This document shows, in pieces, positions 48,140 through 55,092 of a stretch of DNA of 64,000 nt. Location: IMG/VR virus record IMGVR_UViG_3300027996_002186, positions 186,001 to 250,000 of that record; one strand, given 5' to 3'. The number at the start of each line of letters is the position of its first letter. Within the stretch, counting starts at the first letter, position 1. The notes beneath the pieces are model-generated. The model was not told where the DNA came from and made no database searches. It was given only the letters and a program-made list of their open reading frames with translations. Source of the stretch: a virus. The translations under genes were made by a program, and so were the position numbers.

Positions 48140-48631
48140 ATGACTCAAAGCTCTAAAGAAGAATTACTTCAAAAATGGGCACCTATTATCGATTCAATGG
48201 GTGTTACTGGTTCAAAAGCAGATTGGATGTCACAATATGTTGAAATGCACTCTATTAATGAGAATCAAATATCATCAACTCAATCCAATTTTAATTTAAC
48301 ACTATTACCTATAGCTAAAAGAGTTTTTGCTAAAACGGTTAGTTTAGATTTGGTAGATGTTAATCCTATTGGTGGTGGAAACTCATCTAATGAGATGAAA
48401 GAAATAAGATCTGATATTAAAATTGAAAATCGTGATAGAAAAATAGATTCTATTACAGAAGATAAATGTTTTGATGAAATGAAAGTCGAAGACCACCCTA
48501 AATATAAAGAACAACAAATGCCTAAGAGTAATTTATTTTATTTGGATTATCAATATGGTGGTGGTACATCTAGTAACACACATAAAAAGACTAGAAGAAG
48601 TAAAAAGAAAAAGAAAAATGAAAAAGTTTAA
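48140..48631 (+). CDS. Short protein resembling the N-terminal part of gp23-like major capsid proteins, 163 aa
   Basis: The start EELLQKWAPIIDSMGVTGSK matches the N-terminal arm of T4 gp23 (KAELLNKWKPLLEG). Residues about 52-78 (FNLTLLPIAKRVFAKTVSLD then LVDVNPIGGG) match the capsid segment with A-x-x-x-x-R-R...AFDICGVQPM. After an acidic insertion, FYLDYQYGGG recalls the strand that normally follows it. Then the protein ends in a basic tail (KKTRRSKKKKKNEKV) instead of the capsid body. It is therefore a truncated or repurposed capsid module, in a run of leader-bearing genes. The next gene starts inside its end. Confidence 0.55.
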   Translation: MTQSSKEELLQKWAPIIDSMGVTGSKADWMSQYVEMHSINENQISSTQSNFNLTLLPIAKRVFAKTVSLDLVDVNPIGGGNSSNEMKEIRSDIKIENRDRKIDSITEDKCFDEMKVEDHPKYKEQQMPKSNLFYLDYQYGGGTSSNTHKKTRRSKKKKKNEKV

Positions 48632-48839
48632 TAAACTTAAAATAGAAAGGGATTATTGGTTTCCTAACCGAGTTAATACATATTCTAGAAAAAGGAGTAT
48701 TGCTAAAATATTTGATTTTGAATATGAGGACCTTTTATTATCCAATCCACAAGTCCTTTGGGGTAGTAATACTGCTCAACCCAGAAGAACATTTACAATA
48801 CCAGTTGGTGAAAAGAGCAAAAAAAACTATGTTGGGTAG
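48618..48839 (+). CDS. Small basic protein with leader-like start, 73 aa
   Basis: The ATG at 48618 overlaps the previous gene by 14 bases; a longer in-frame reading from 48555 runs across it. The protein begins MKKFNKLKIERDYWFPNRVN, a weak leader match, and continues as a basic Arg-rich sequence ending FTIPVGEKSKKNYVG. No domain. It may be an internal or small assembly protein. Function unknown. Confidence 0.55.
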   Translation: MKKFNKLKIERDYWFPNRVNTYSRKRSIAKIFDFEYEDLLLSNPQVLWGSNTAQPRRTFTIPVGEKSKKNYVG

Positions 48840-48901
48840 TATAAAATCCTTATTGAGAAAATATAAATAAAAGGTAATCATGTGAGTATAATATATACTC
48901 T

Positions 48902-49231
48902 ATGATTAAAATTTACTTGATATGTGCTGAAATTGGTGGTGAAAAACTTCACAAGATAGGATACACAAAACGTACTATTGAGCAAAGAATAAAGGAATTT
49001 AAGACAGGTAACGCTTCTGAATTTTATATTGTTGATTCATTTGAATCAAAGTGGGGTACGATGGTTGAAGCTCAGTTACACAAAATTTTTAGAGATAAAA
49101 AGGTTAATGGTGAGTGGTTTGATTTAGATGAAGATGATATACTAAAGTTTAGAGAAATGTGTAAACAAATAGATAATAATCTAGAAGTTGTTTCACAGGG
49201 CAACTACTATTTAGAAAAAGGTAAGTTTTAA
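48902..49231 (+). CDS. GIY-YIG superfamily (T5orf172/MUG113-like) protein, 109 aa
   Basis: The sequence IYLICAEIGGEKLHKIGYTK then RTIEQRIKEFKTGN and TMVEAQLHKIF, and NGEWFDL near the end, is the pattern of the compact T5orf172/MUG113 branch of the GIY-YIG nuclease fold (strands 'KIG.T...R', then a helix with E and the final EWF). These proteins can cut DNA or bind nucleic acids. Length (109) covers one domain only. It opens a set of small genes leading to gp46. Not a complete GIY-YIG homing enzyme. Confidence 0.75.
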   Translation: MIKIYLICAEIGGEKLHKIGYTKRTIEQRIKEFKTGNASEFYIVDSFESKWGTMVEAQLHKIFRDKKVNGEWFDLDEDDILKFREMCKQIDNNLEVVSQGNYYLEKGKF

Positions 49232-49270
49232 ACTTTTTAGAATTAAAAAATATAAAAATAAAATATTGTT

Positions 49271-49543
49271 ATGGTATCAGTAAAAGAAAATAGTATTAGA
49301 GAGTACATATCTAATATAGACTTCAAAAGAGATGATTGGGGACTTGCTCAAATAAAAGAAGATATGAGAAAATTCTTAGGAGAAGAACCTGGTATTGATG
49401 TTGTTTATAAAAAAGATGTTATGATTAATGAAGTTACTGGTGATGCACATGAATTCAAAGGTATTAAGAGTGTATCAGTAATATTTTTTGATACTGATGA
49501 TAAGTTTAAGAAACTAGAATTTCTAATAGATGATAAAATATGA
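49271..49543 (+). CDS. Hypothetical protein, 90 aa
   Basis: Reads MVSVKENSIREYISNIDFKR and continues through a small alpha/beta fold (SVSVIFFDTDDKFKKLEFLI). It overlaps the next gene by four bases (ATGA), the start of a coupled run 49271-50060 directly before gp46. No family recognised. Confidence 0.65.
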   Translation: MVSVKENSIREYISNIDFKRDDWGLAQIKEDMRKFLGEEPGIDVVYKKDVMINEVTGDAHEFKGIKSVSVIFFDTDDKFKKLEFLIDDKI

Positions 49544-49752
49544 ATTATTCAAACTATTATTTAGATTTAGAAAAGGTTGGTGAATTAAAAACACAAAGTG
49601 ATAAAGATAAAATACACAGTTATTATACTGATATGTTACATTCTGCTCATGATAAAAGAGAAGAAGTGGCTAAATCTATTTTTAATACATTATTTAATAA
49701 TAAGTATTTGAAAGAAGTTCGCGATGAGAAAATTGAACAAATATTATCTTGA
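49540..49752 (+). CDS. Hypothetical helical protein, 70 aa
   Basis: Begins MNYSNYYLDLEKVGELKTQS; nearly entirely helical and charged (SDKDKIHSYYTDMLHSAHDK, REEVAKSIFNTLF). It overlaps both neighbours by four bases, so the three small genes are translationally coupled. The bundle of a coiled helical protein next to gp46 could be an accessory subunit of the recombination complex; unproven. Confidence 0.62.
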   Translation: MNYSNYYLDLEKVGELKTQSDKDKIHSYYTDMLHSAHDKREEVAKSIFNTLFNNKYLKEVRDEKIEQILS

Positions 49753-50060
49753 TGGAAATAAAAGCTGATATATTAGAATACTTAGGTAAGTTTGATGAGG
49801 GTATCATTGTACTACTTACATTATCATATGATGATGAATACTATGAATGTACTTTATACTATAAAGATAAATTAGTAGCTTTAACACCCGAAGAAAGATT
49901 AGAAGAAAAACTTGGATCAGTTATAGAAGACTGGGAAGGTTATAATGATTTAATGATGGATATACTTAAAAGAGTAGTTCCTTATGATGAAATGATTGGT
50001 AGGTGTGATGAGATTGATATGTCTCAATATGGAATCGTATTAGATAATAAATCAGAATAA
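49749..50060 (+). CDS. Hypothetical protein, 103 aa
   Basis: MMEIKADILEYLGKFDEGII then VLLTLSYDDEYYECTLYYKD suggests a small beta sandwich with an acidic surface and a C-terminal helix (MMDILKRVVPYDEMIGRCDE). It is the last of three coupled small genes and lies 51 bases before gp46. No motif. Confidence 0.62.
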   Translation: MMEIKADILEYLGKFDEGIIVLLTLSYDDEYYECTLYYKDKLVALTPEERLEEKLGSVIEDWEGYNDLMMDILKRVVPYDEMIGRCDEIDMSQYGIVLDNKSE

Positions 50061-50111
50061 CAATAAACTTACATTACAAAAATGATATAAATAAAAAATA
50101 ATCATATTTGA

Positions 50112-51815
50112 ATGCTTATAAGTGAAATAGGAATTAGGGGTTATAAATCATTTGGAAACAATGAACAAGTCTTAAAATTAAATACGGAAAGAGGTGAATT
50201 ACTACTTCTTGTCGGTAACAACGGTAATGGTAAATCTTCATTACTAGAATCTTTTGAATACGTACTTTATGGTAAAGTAAAGTCAGGTAAAACAAAGAAA
50301 TGGCACAAGTTGTCAACACTACCAAATAGAATAAACGGAGAACTTCTTAATAGAATAAAATTTGTTGCTAATGGAACAGAGGTTGAAGTTAAACGTGGTA
50401 TATCACCAGGTATCTTAGAATTAACCGAAAATGGTGTTGTTAATGAAAGAGCTGGTAAATCAAACATAGACGATCATATAGAAAAGTATATTGGGTTAGA
50501 TATTGAGACATTTAAGTCCTTTATATCAATGTCTATTAATGATTTCAAAAACTTTATATCATTAACTAATGAAGAAAAGAAATTATTACTTGATAAATTA
50601 TTTAATCTTGAAGTTATTAATGTACTCAATGGTATATTAAAGGATATCAATAAAAATAATAAAGTTAGATTAGCTTCTTTGGATTCTGAGATAAGAACAT
50701 TAGAAGAATCGATTGATTCTATTAAGAGGTCAGTTGCTAAGGCTATTGAAAGAGAGAAAGAAGATCTTCAACAAGAGATAGATGTTTTAATTAAAGAAAT
50801 GAACTCTAAGAAAGGAGATTACAAGTTATTAAAAGAAAAAGTTGAGAAGATAAAGGGTAAAGAGAAAATTTTAACCAAAGAAATGGATACTGAGAAAAGT
50901 CAGTATAGTAATACAAAGAATGATATTAAGAATGTTCAGAGGGAAATAGACCTTTATGATTCTGGTAAATGTCCTACTTGTTCAACTGATTTCAAATCAA
51001 CACATTTTGCTGATTTGAGAACTTCTTTATTGGAGAAGAAACAAGGATTTGATGATATTAAACTTGAAATCGAAGAAAATATTAAAAGTGTTAAGGCTAA
51101 ACAAGTTAAATTGAAAGAAATAGCTGATGGTACAACAACATCATTTAACGATTTATCTTACTTACTACGTAATTATAAAACTAAGATTGATGAATTATCA
51201 AGAAAGCAGGGTAGGGAGATTGGTAAAGAATCTATTAATGTACAAGAGTTTCAAAAAACAATTGAAGAGTTAGAAGAAAAGAAAGGTTTTAGCCACGATA
51301 ATATCTCTATTAGTAAAGAAAAGGAACTTTATTATAAAGAGTTGAATCGCATATTTGGTGAGGATGGTGTTAAGAAAGCAATTATCGCTGGTATTATTAA
51401 ACCAATAAACCATTTCATAAAAGAGAATGTTAAAACAATGGGGTTACCATTTGATGTTCAGTTAGACGAAACGTTTACTGCTGAGATTAAAATGTTAGGT
51501 GTTCCCATTGAACATGATTCATTATCAACTGGTGAAACTAAAAAGATAAATATTGCTATTTTGATAGCTTATTTGAAATTGATACGAACTAAGAAACATA
51601 TCAATATACTCTTCTTAGATGAAGTATTTGCCTCTATTGATATAGAGGGAATAGATTCTATATTGGGTCTCTTAAAATCATTCGCAAACGACTATAATAT
51701 CAATATATTTGTTGTTCATCACGCAATTTTAAGTCAGGAGATGTTTGATAGAATTATTAAAATAAATAAAGATATTTTTTCATCTGTTGAAGAGGTGGTT
51801 TATGAGTATGTCTAA
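50112..51815 (+). CDS. gp46/SbcC-Rad50-type recombination ATPase
   Basis: A 567-residue SMC-like protein. Walker A is GNNGNGKSS (residues 35-43), the ABC signature DSLSTGETKKINIA lies near residue 475, and Walker B LFLDEVFASID near 500-510, with a His switch (VVHHAI). Between them are long coiled coils and a CPTC zinc hook (287-290). With a gp47-type nuclease partner, not in this window, it processes DNA ends for recombination-dependent replication, as in T4. It follows the small coupled genes and precedes bS21. Confidence 0.92.
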   Translation: MLISEIGIRGYKSFGNNEQVLKLNTERGELLLLVGNNGNGKSSLLESFEYVLYGKVKSGKTKKWHKLSTLPNRINGELLNRIKFVANGTEVEVKRGISPGILELTENGVVNERAGKSNIDDHIEKYIGLDIETFKSFISMSINDFKNFISLTNEEKKLLLDKLFNLEVINVLNGILKDINKNNKVRLASLDSEIRTLEESIDSIKRSVAKAIEREKEDLQQEIDVLIKEMNSKKGDYKLLKEKVEKIKGKEKILTKEMDTEKSQYSNTKNDIKNVQREIDLYDSGKCPTCSTDFKSTHFADLRTSLLEKKQGFDDIKLEIEENIKSVKAKQVKLKEIADGTTTSFNDLSYLLRNYKTKIDELSRKQGREIGKESINVQEFQKTIEELEEKKGFSHDNISISKEKELYYKELNRIFGEDGVKKAIIAGIIKPINHFIKENVKTMGLPFDVQLDETFTAEIKMLGVPIEHDSLSTGETKKINIAILIAYLKLIRTKKHINILFLDEVFASIDIEGIDSILGLLKSFANDYNINIFVVHHAILSQEMFDRIIKINKDIFSSVEEVVYEYV

Positions 51816-51926
51816 TGAAAAAGCTACAAATTCATGAAATAAAACTAAAACAATTAGGTATAAATTAATACATATAAGTATGATGAACGAAAATCAATTC
51901 TTAGGGATATAAAATAAAAATGTATT

Positions 51927-52121
51927 ATGTTAATAATAAAGGTTAAAGAGGGTGAGAAGATTGAAAGAGCTCTGAAAAGGTATAAAAATAAACACCGAAA
52001 AACGAAAGTTATGAATGAAGTTAGAGATAGAAAAAACTTCAAGAAAAAAAGTGTTAAGCGTAGAGAAGAAAAGAATAAAGCTATTTATATACAAAAGATT
52101 AAAGATAACGAAAAGGATTAA
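51927..52121 (+). CDS. rpsU: Ribosomal protein bS21 homologue, 64 aa
   Basis: The protein reads MLIIKVKEGEKIERALKRYK then NKHRKTKVMNEVRDRKNFKK and a basic tail. This fits bS21 of the Bacteroidota type: 'V.V.EGE.IE.ALK...RK..KT.....L....F.KPS..RR....A'. In bacteria bS21 helps to initiate translation by contacting the 16S rRNA 3' end next to the anti-Shine-Dalgarno sequence. Phage copies may replace the host protein and favour viral mRNA. It is coupled to the next gene (TAATG) and follows gp46 by about 110 bases. Confidence 0.88.
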   Translation: MLIIKVKEGEKIERALKRYKNKHRKTKVMNEVRDRKNFKKKSVKRREEKNKAIYIQKIKDNEKD

Positions 52122-52555
52122 TGGGTTTTAATAAAAGATATATTAGAAAGGAAATGATACTTGAGAATGTTAGTAACATTAATTTTATATGTAAGTTGGT
52201 TAATGCTGATGCTTTAATAATTGATACTTGGTCAAGTAATTTTTATGATAATTTTAATTTCAAGTGCGTAAAATATAATAAAATACGAGAAGTTATTAAA
52301 AAGGATATAATATTTAATTCACATCATAATAATGTTTTAAATCATGAAAATTACAAAGAACTATTTAATTTATCAAATGTTCTTTTAAATCTTAAAACAG
52401 ATCCATCCTGGGTTGATGTTTTATTAACTGGTGATATTTTAAATGAAATTGATACTGATTTTATGAAGAAAAAGGATACACCAAAAGAAATAACTGGTAG
52501 ATTCGATGAGTTGGTAAAATATCACATCAAACTAATAGAGGAATATTATGGATAA
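52121..52555 (+). CDS. Hypothetical protein, 144 aa
   Basis: Begins MGFNKRYIRKEMILENVSNI, rich in Asn and His with Tyr/Phe pairs. It overlaps bS21 (TAATG) and the DnaJ-like gene (8 bases), so the three are translationally coupled, implying linked roles in translation or protein folding. The C-terminal 25 residues are a helix (FDELVKYHIKLIEEYYG). No family recognised. Confidence 0.62.
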   Translation: MGFNKRYIRKEMILENVSNINFICKLVNADALIIDTWSSNFYDNFNFKCVKYNKIREVIKKDIIFNSHHNNVLNHENYKELFNLSNVLLNLKTDPSWVDVLLTGDILNEIDTDFMKKKDTPKEITGRFDELVKYHIKLIEEYYG

Positions 52556-54323
52556 GAATAAAAACTACTATGATATACTTGGTGTTACTCATGATTCTGA
52601 TAACAATCAAATAAAAAAAGCTTATTATAAATTATCATTTACACACCATCCTGATAAAGGTGGTGATGCTATTATATTTGGTGAAATGACAGAAGCTTAT
52701 GATGTTCTTTGTGATGATGAAAAAATACGAGAAGAATATGATTGTAAAAGTAGATATGGTAAATGTTATGATGAATATTATGAATTATTTGATATCAATG
52801 TAGATTTTTCATATGATGATGGTAAAGAACAATTAGAGAAATTCAAAAGAAATGAAATAAATAACATTCAAATTGAAGTTGATGAAACATTTGATGGTAA
52901 AATTGAATATGTTAGATGGGTTAAGTGTAAACCTTGTGATGGTAGTGGAAAAGATATGTCGGGGAAAATACTTATTCGTGACTTAGAAGGTAATATTGTG
53001 AAAACATTTGATGCTGAGGATGGTTGTGATTTCTGTTTTGATGGGTATAATAATGTAATAACTGAAAATGGTCCAAAATTTATAAAAGATGTTAAATTGG
53101 GTGATTTCGTTCTATCCAGTAATAATAATTACTACGAAGTTGTAAACTTAATGAATAGGGATTATAGTGGTAACTTATATGATATTAATGTTTGTGGTAT
53201 TAATGTTGTTGGTGTTACTCCTAATCATAAATTTAATATTGTTAGATTTAAAAGAAATAAACAGGGTAGGGTTAATATAAATAATTATGATATATTGGAA
53301 TCATCAGTTGATGAAGTAACAACTGATGATTTTGTTTTATACCAAACACGTAAATATAAACCAAAATCAAAAATAATTCTAGAAAAAACAATAAATAGAG
53401 ATTTATCTGAAATACTAATAGATGATAACTTTGTTAAATTTATAGCTTGTTATATTACCGAGGGTAATACAAGAGATGATAGAGTTGTTGTTATAACAAT
53501 GCACATAGAAAAGGATAAACATTTGGTTGATTTTATAAAGCATTATATGGAGTCTATTGGTAATACCATTAAATGTTTTCAAAATGATTCCTGGGGTGAT
53601 AAGGTTATAAAAATTGAAATTTTTAATTCGCAATTATCAAAATTTTTAAAGAAATTTTGTGGCCATAGAGCTGAAAATAAATTTATAAATAATGATATAC
53701 TAGGTGCATCAGATCAGTCATTGCTAGAAACTCTATTATTGTGTGATGGATATCATAAGAAAAATTTAAGAACATATACAACTGTTTCTGAAAAATTAGG
53801 TAACCAAGTATTACACTTAGCTCTTGGATTAGGCCATAATGCTTCGATATCAAGGTATAAATCATATGTTGATAAACATGATGTTAATCACCAAGCTTGT
53901 TATAGAGTTTATATAACTTTTGTTGGAGATTTGACAAAAGTGGGTATTTATAATAAAAAAATAAAGGAAGGTACTTGTCTAAAAGTTAAGAGTATTAATA
54001 AGAGAGAAGTTTTAAATAATAAAGTATATAATATAACAGTTGATAAAACACATAAATATACTATTGATGGATTACTTGTTAATAACTGTGAGGGTACTGG
54101 TAAAAGCTATGATGGTTCAGATTGTTCATTTTGTGTTGGTCAAGGAAAAGTTGGATTAAAACCTTGTGATAAATGTGAAGGTAATGGTAGAACAATGGGT
54201 AATCAAAAATTGTCAGGTATTAAACTTACTGATGATGAAACTAAATTAGATACTATGGGTCATTTTTCTAAGAATGGTGTAGGATACTTACTTTTAGTGA
54301 AAAAAATCAAAAATAATTCATAA
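52548..54323 (+). CDS. DnaJ-like co-chaperone interrupted by an intein
   Basis: The 591-residue precursor starts with a J domain (residues 3-65, HPD at 34-36) that should stimulate a host DnaK. It continues with a short linker and the first CxxCxGxG unit (KCKPCDGSG, C127 and C130). The intein occupies residues 163-513, and after it the zinc region resumes: C160-D-F followed by C514 (CEGTG), then CSFCVGQG (C526, C529) and CDKCEGNG. This gives four CxxC units binding two zinc ions, as in type I DnaJ. The mature protein is about 240 residues, shorter than cellular DnaJ. The first Cys of the intein and C514 of the extein take part in splicing; C514 is also a zinc ligand. Confidence 0.85.
   Translation: MDKNKNYYDILGVTHDSDNNQIKKAYYKLSFTHHPDKGGDAIIFGEMTEAYDVLCDDEKIREEYDCKSRYGKCYDEYYELFDINVDFSYDDGKEQLEKFKRNEINNIQIEVDETFDGKIEYVRWVKCKPCDGSGKDMSGKILIRDLEGNIVKTFDAEDGCDFCFDGYNNVITENGPKFIKDVKLGDFVLSSNNNYYEVVNLMNRDYSGNLYDINVCGINVVGVTPNHKFNIVRFKRNKQGRVNINNYDILESSVDEVTTDDFVLYQTRKYKPKSKIILEKTINRDLSEILIDDNFVKFIACYITEGNTRDDRVVVITMHIEKDKHLVDFIKHYMESIGNTIKCFQNDSWGDKVIKIEIFNSQLSKFLKKFCGHRAENKFINNDILGASDQSLLETLLLCDGYHKKNLRTYTTVSEKLGNQVLHLALGLGHNASISRYKSYVDKHDVNHQACYRVYITFVGDLTKVGIYNKKIKEGTCLKVKSINKREVLNNKVYNITVDKTHKYTIDGLLVNNCEGTGKSYDGSDCSFCVGQGKVGLKPCDKCEGNGRTMGNQKLSGIKLTDDETKLDTMGHFSKNGVGYLLLVKKIKNNS
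53034..54086 (+). mobile_element. Intein in DnaJ-like protein with degenerate LAGLIDADG endonuclease
   Basis: Residues 163-513 of the precursor: first residue Cys (CFDGYNNVITENGPKFIKDV), block B-like VTPNHKF (T and H), and C-terminal block VYNITVDKTHKYTIDGLLVN followed by N513 and C514. The middle has LAGLIDADG-like motifs IACYITEGN and LLLCDGYH. The penultimate residue is Asn instead of the usual His, so splicing may be slow or unusual. Confidence 0.85.
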
Positions 54324-54405
54324 GTCTATATTCGTCTGTGTCTCAGATTCACCAGAGTAAAGAGTTATCAATATCCGGAATTTAGTTAAATTATTTAAAG
54401 TTCAC

Positions 54406-55068
54406 TTATCCTATAATCTTGTCTCTGTTTGAACACCACCAATCAATATCCGTATCTATGAATATATTTGCATTGATAGGAGCTCCTTGAAATAGCTTAT
54501 GATTCTGATTTGACTGTCTCATTTTAGGGTGAAATTCTCTCCCTGCATGGAAACATATCTTTACCAAGTTAGTACCAACCGCTTCAACTTCATTTCGTTT
54601 CCAAAAATCTGAATCCAGTTCTGTGTATTTGAATGAAAAACTCGGCTGGCGAATGGAATCGGGTGTTCTGGTATCATTCTTCTTTTTTGAATTAAACCTG
54701 ATCATATCAGTTTTTTCGCGTTCAATACCTCCTTGTACCGAATACATTTCATGTGTTATTACCTCAATGTGTTTAGGTTTCCATGAAATATCTACAAGAA
54801 GTTTATGCTGATTCAGTGCCTTCTCGTATAAAACATTCATCGTACTTTCCAACTCTTCTATATTTTCATAATGTCCATAAAGATACAAATCTACATCCCA
54901 CGTATGCCAATCAAATAAACATTTACCATATATGTAAAGGTCGAATTTATCCAGGATATCAGTATTTTCACGGATATCGATCAAGTAATTTTTTAACCTA
55001 TCATAGGTAGGTCTTAACCATGGTGTGGTAGTTTCTACTGACCCTATCTTATAATGAAATTTCCCCAT
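54406..55068 (-). CDS. Nucleotidyltransferase-like protein, 220 aa
   Basis: The stretch FDLYIYGKCLFDWHTWDVDL YLYG (about residues 43-66) has the G-x-x...D-x-D arrangement of NTase-fold enzymes, as in MNT/DNA polymerase beta-like families (GS...DxDL). The C-terminal half is rich in aromatic and basic residues (RQPSFSFKYTELDSDFWKRN; IFIDTDIDWWCSNRD). The loop is not a perfect G-S, so activity is uncertain. It might transfer a nucleotide to a protein or RNA, as in toxin-antitoxin NTases, but no partner is adjacent. It follows a DnaJ-like gene (convergent). Confidence 0.55.
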   Translation of the reverse strand: MGKFHYKIGSVETTTPWLRPTYDRLKNYLIDIRENTDILDKFDLYIYGKCLFDWHTWDVDLYLYGHYENIEELESTMNVLYEKALNQHKLLVDISWKPKHIEVITHEMYSVQGGIEREKTDMIRFNSKKKNDTRTPDSIRQPSFSFKYTELDSDFWKRNEVEAVGTNLVKICFHAGREFHPKMRQSNQNHKLFQGAPINANIFIDTDIDWWCSNRDKIIG

Positions 55069-55092
55069 ATTTATGTTTTTAATCTATTTTTA

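Noticed and set aside
51816-51926. Seventeen-residue reading frame MKKLQIHEIKLKQLGIN between gp46 and bS21
   Set aside because: It lacks the leader pattern and promoter and is too short to support; the region is otherwise a 111-base spacer with no clear element.
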